From Lysinibacillus sp. PLM2 (GTDB taxonomy: Bacteria; Bacillota; Bacilli; Bacillales_A; Planococcaceae): 64,000 nucleotides of DNA. This document shows positions 62,957 through 64,000 of the stretch, one piece after another. The notes below the pieces were generated by a model. It was not told the origin of the DNA. It was given only the letters and a program-made list of their open reading frames with translations, and made no database searches. A program made the position numbers and the translations under genes. The first letter of the stretch is position 1. Each line of letters opens with the position of its first letter. Where the stretch lies: positions 494,001 through 558,000 of the forward strand of contig AP025689.1 of the NCBI GenBank assembly GCA_023168345.1. Reading direction: 5' to 3'.

Positions 62957-62966
62957 AATGCTTTTT

Positions 62967-63479
62967 TTATAACAATTGATCAACCTCGTCCTTAAGCTGC
63001 TTCGCGTCTAATTCAACTGGAAATTGGAATTCCTTTTCATTAATAAAGACAGCCGGAACCATTTTTACATTTCTCTTTACAGCCTCAGCAACGATTTGTA
63101 ATCCTATATCAATCGTTTCAGGTTCCTCTTTTAAGCCATACTCTTCAACTAGCATTTTCTTAATCGTATCACTATCTTTTTCATGCCATTCGCTTTGCTT
63201 AGCAAATAAATCTTTCATTAATTCATAGATCTTTTCTGGGTTTTTATAGTCAAAGAAGCAATTTGCCAATGTACCATACAATAGCATTTCACGTGGTTTG
63301 TCAAAGTGTTTAATGATATATTGTACTTTACCATCTTGAATGTAGGATTTTAATGTTTGATCAGCATTTTCAAAAAAAGTTGCACAATACGGACAAGCAA
63401 GATTTAGAAAAACTTCGACTTTTACTGGAGCATCAGAAGAGCCATAGCTCAAATGTGCATTTTCAACTGTTATCGTCAT
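62967..63479 (-). CDS. DsbA-like thioredoxin-fold protein
   Basis: A 170-residue protein with a thioredoxin fold of the DsbA type: VFLNLACPYCATFF gives the CPYC active site (Cys29/Cys32) and MVPAVFINEKEF the cis-Pro loop. There is no signal peptide, so it may act in the cytoplasm, as do FrnE-like isomerases. The gene follows the ABC binding protein gene by 15 bp, so the two are probably co-transcribed; the reason is unclear. Confidence 0.88.
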   Translation of the reverse strand: MTITVENAHLSYGSSDAPVKVEVFLNLACPYCATFFENADQTLKSYIQDGKVQYIIKHFDKPREMLLYGTLANCFFDYKNPEKIYELMKDLFAKQSEWHEKDSDTIKKMLVEEYGLKEEPETIDIGLQIVAEAVKRNVKMVPAVFINEKEFQFPVELDAKQLKDEVDQLL

Positions 63480-63494
63480 TTTGAAACCTCCTAA

Positions 63495-64000
63495 TTATTC
63501 AATGTTACTTGGAATGATAGCTTCATCAACATTTACTGCATCCTTAACACTAATTTCATTTTCTAATAAACCTGCTTTAAAGAATGTATCCGCTAACTGT
63601 TGTTGGCTTGTAATAATTGCCTCATCAATTTTTTGTACTCCAAATGTCCGGCGATTATTAGCCTGTTGAAGTGGGGCAACATCTAAACCTAATTCAGTAG
63701 CTAAGATTTCCGCAACTTCATCTTTATTTTCATTAGCCCATTGGTCAGCATTTTGTAATTCTTCTAGGATGATTTTTGCAATATCAGGTTGTTCAGTTAA
63801 TAATTTTTCTGTAGCAAAGTAGAATGTACGGTTTTCTGTTAAATCAGAACCACTTACAATAGTACGAGTTTCGATTGTGTTTTCAACAATCGCTAAGTAC
63901 GGATCCCATGAGCCGTACACATCAAATTCACCTTTAGTGAAAGCAGCCAAGCCCTCAGCAGCATCTTTGTAAAATACGATTTCAACTTCGTCTTGTGAAA
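63495..64000 (-). CDS. ABC transporter binding protein, sulfonate/nitrate type (N-terminus outside window)
   Basis: The frame is open to the right edge and gives about 167 residues of the C-terminal part. DAAEGLAAFTKGEFDVYGSWDPYLAIVE (in parts: GLAAFTKGEFD, YGSWDPYLA) is the SsuA/TauA-type hinge region, and VDEAIIPSNIE is the end. It probably binds an aliphatic sulfonate, taurine or similar ligand. It precedes the DsbA-like gene in the same direction. A signal peptide cannot be seen because the start lies outside. Confidence 0.85.
   Translation of the reverse strand, partial: SQDEVEIVFYKDAAEGLAAFTKGEFDVYGSWDPYLAIVENTIETRTIVSGSDLTENRTFYFATEKLLTEQPDIAKIILEELQNADQWANENKDEVAEILATELGLDVAPLQQANNRRTFGVQKIDEAIITSQQQLADTFFKAGLLENEISVKDAVNVDEAIIPSNIE

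Noticed and set aside
1-64000. Prophage, insertion sequence or integrated element
   Set aside because: No transposase, integrase or phage structural gene is recognisable, and no terminal inverted repeats were seen.

Overview
The window is about 64 kb of AT-rich DNA from a Gram-positive, endospore-forming member of the Bacillales. This rests on the strong AGGAGG-type ribosome sites, frequent TTG/GTG starts, many small lipoproteins, a CwlJ-type spore germination hydrolase, KtrAB potassium uptake under a c-di-AMP riboswitch, and Bacillus-type families (YkuS, YkvR/DUF3219, DUF454, LplJ, manganese catalase). A Lysinibacillus/Solibacillus/Bacillus-like chromosome fits best; genus is inference. I see no rRNA, tRNA, CRISPR array, prophage or insertion sequence.

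Layout. 0-10 kb: a partial PepSY membrane protein with a YtkA/FixH-like lipoprotein, lipoate ligase LplJ, a Ca2+/Na+ antiporter, small lipoproteins, a chemoreceptor and a 3-hydroxyacyl-CoA dehydrogenase. 10-19 kb: an acetyltransferase, ktrB-ktrA behind a c-di-AMP riboswitch and terminator, DUF454, YkuS, CwlJ, an AlkD-like protein and a DUF2975/Xre pair. 19-32 kb is a region of decay and repeats: an orphan OpuAC-like lipoprotein, a chemoreceptor split by an in-frame stop, an alcohol-dehydrogenase C-terminal remnant, a YitT-family protein lacking its usual C-terminal domain, two paralogous MFS exporters (one behind a MarR regulator and its palindrome), an unknown two-gene membrane operon, five tandem ~102-bp repeats, a manganese catalase, and a MocR regulator with a stop at codon 3 facing a LysE exporter. 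33-50 kb: an NSS amino-acid transporter with a T-box-like leader, rhodanese, serine acetyltransferase, a lactate-permease-type carrier facing an Xre-cupin regulator, a PilZ protein, an Xre/DUF3169 pair with 21-bp phased operator-like repeats, flavin enzymes and TrhO.

50-58.3 kb is a corrinoid operon: promoter, cobalamin riboswitch, terminator, then btuF-btuC-btuD(CbiZ-like fusion)-cbiA-cobO-cobQ and a second BtuF-like protein without a signal peptide. It combines uptake with amidation, adenosylation and possible remodelling, and suggests salvage of incomplete corrinoids. 58.4-62.2 kb is a reverse-strand thiamine operon: TPP riboswitch, terminator, then binding protein, MTH1187/YkoF-like thiamine-binding protein, permease, ATPase and a TatD-type hydrolase translationally coupled to the ATPase. 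The window ends with a CopC-domain membrane protein, a DsbA-like thioredoxin-fold protein and the C-terminal part of a sulfonate/nitrate-type ABC binding protein.

Regulation by premature termination recurs: three recognised riboswitches (c-di-AMP, cobalamin, TPP) plus the candidate leader before the NSS gene. Starts were placed by ribosome-binding sites where these were decisive; all functions are inferred from sequence alone.
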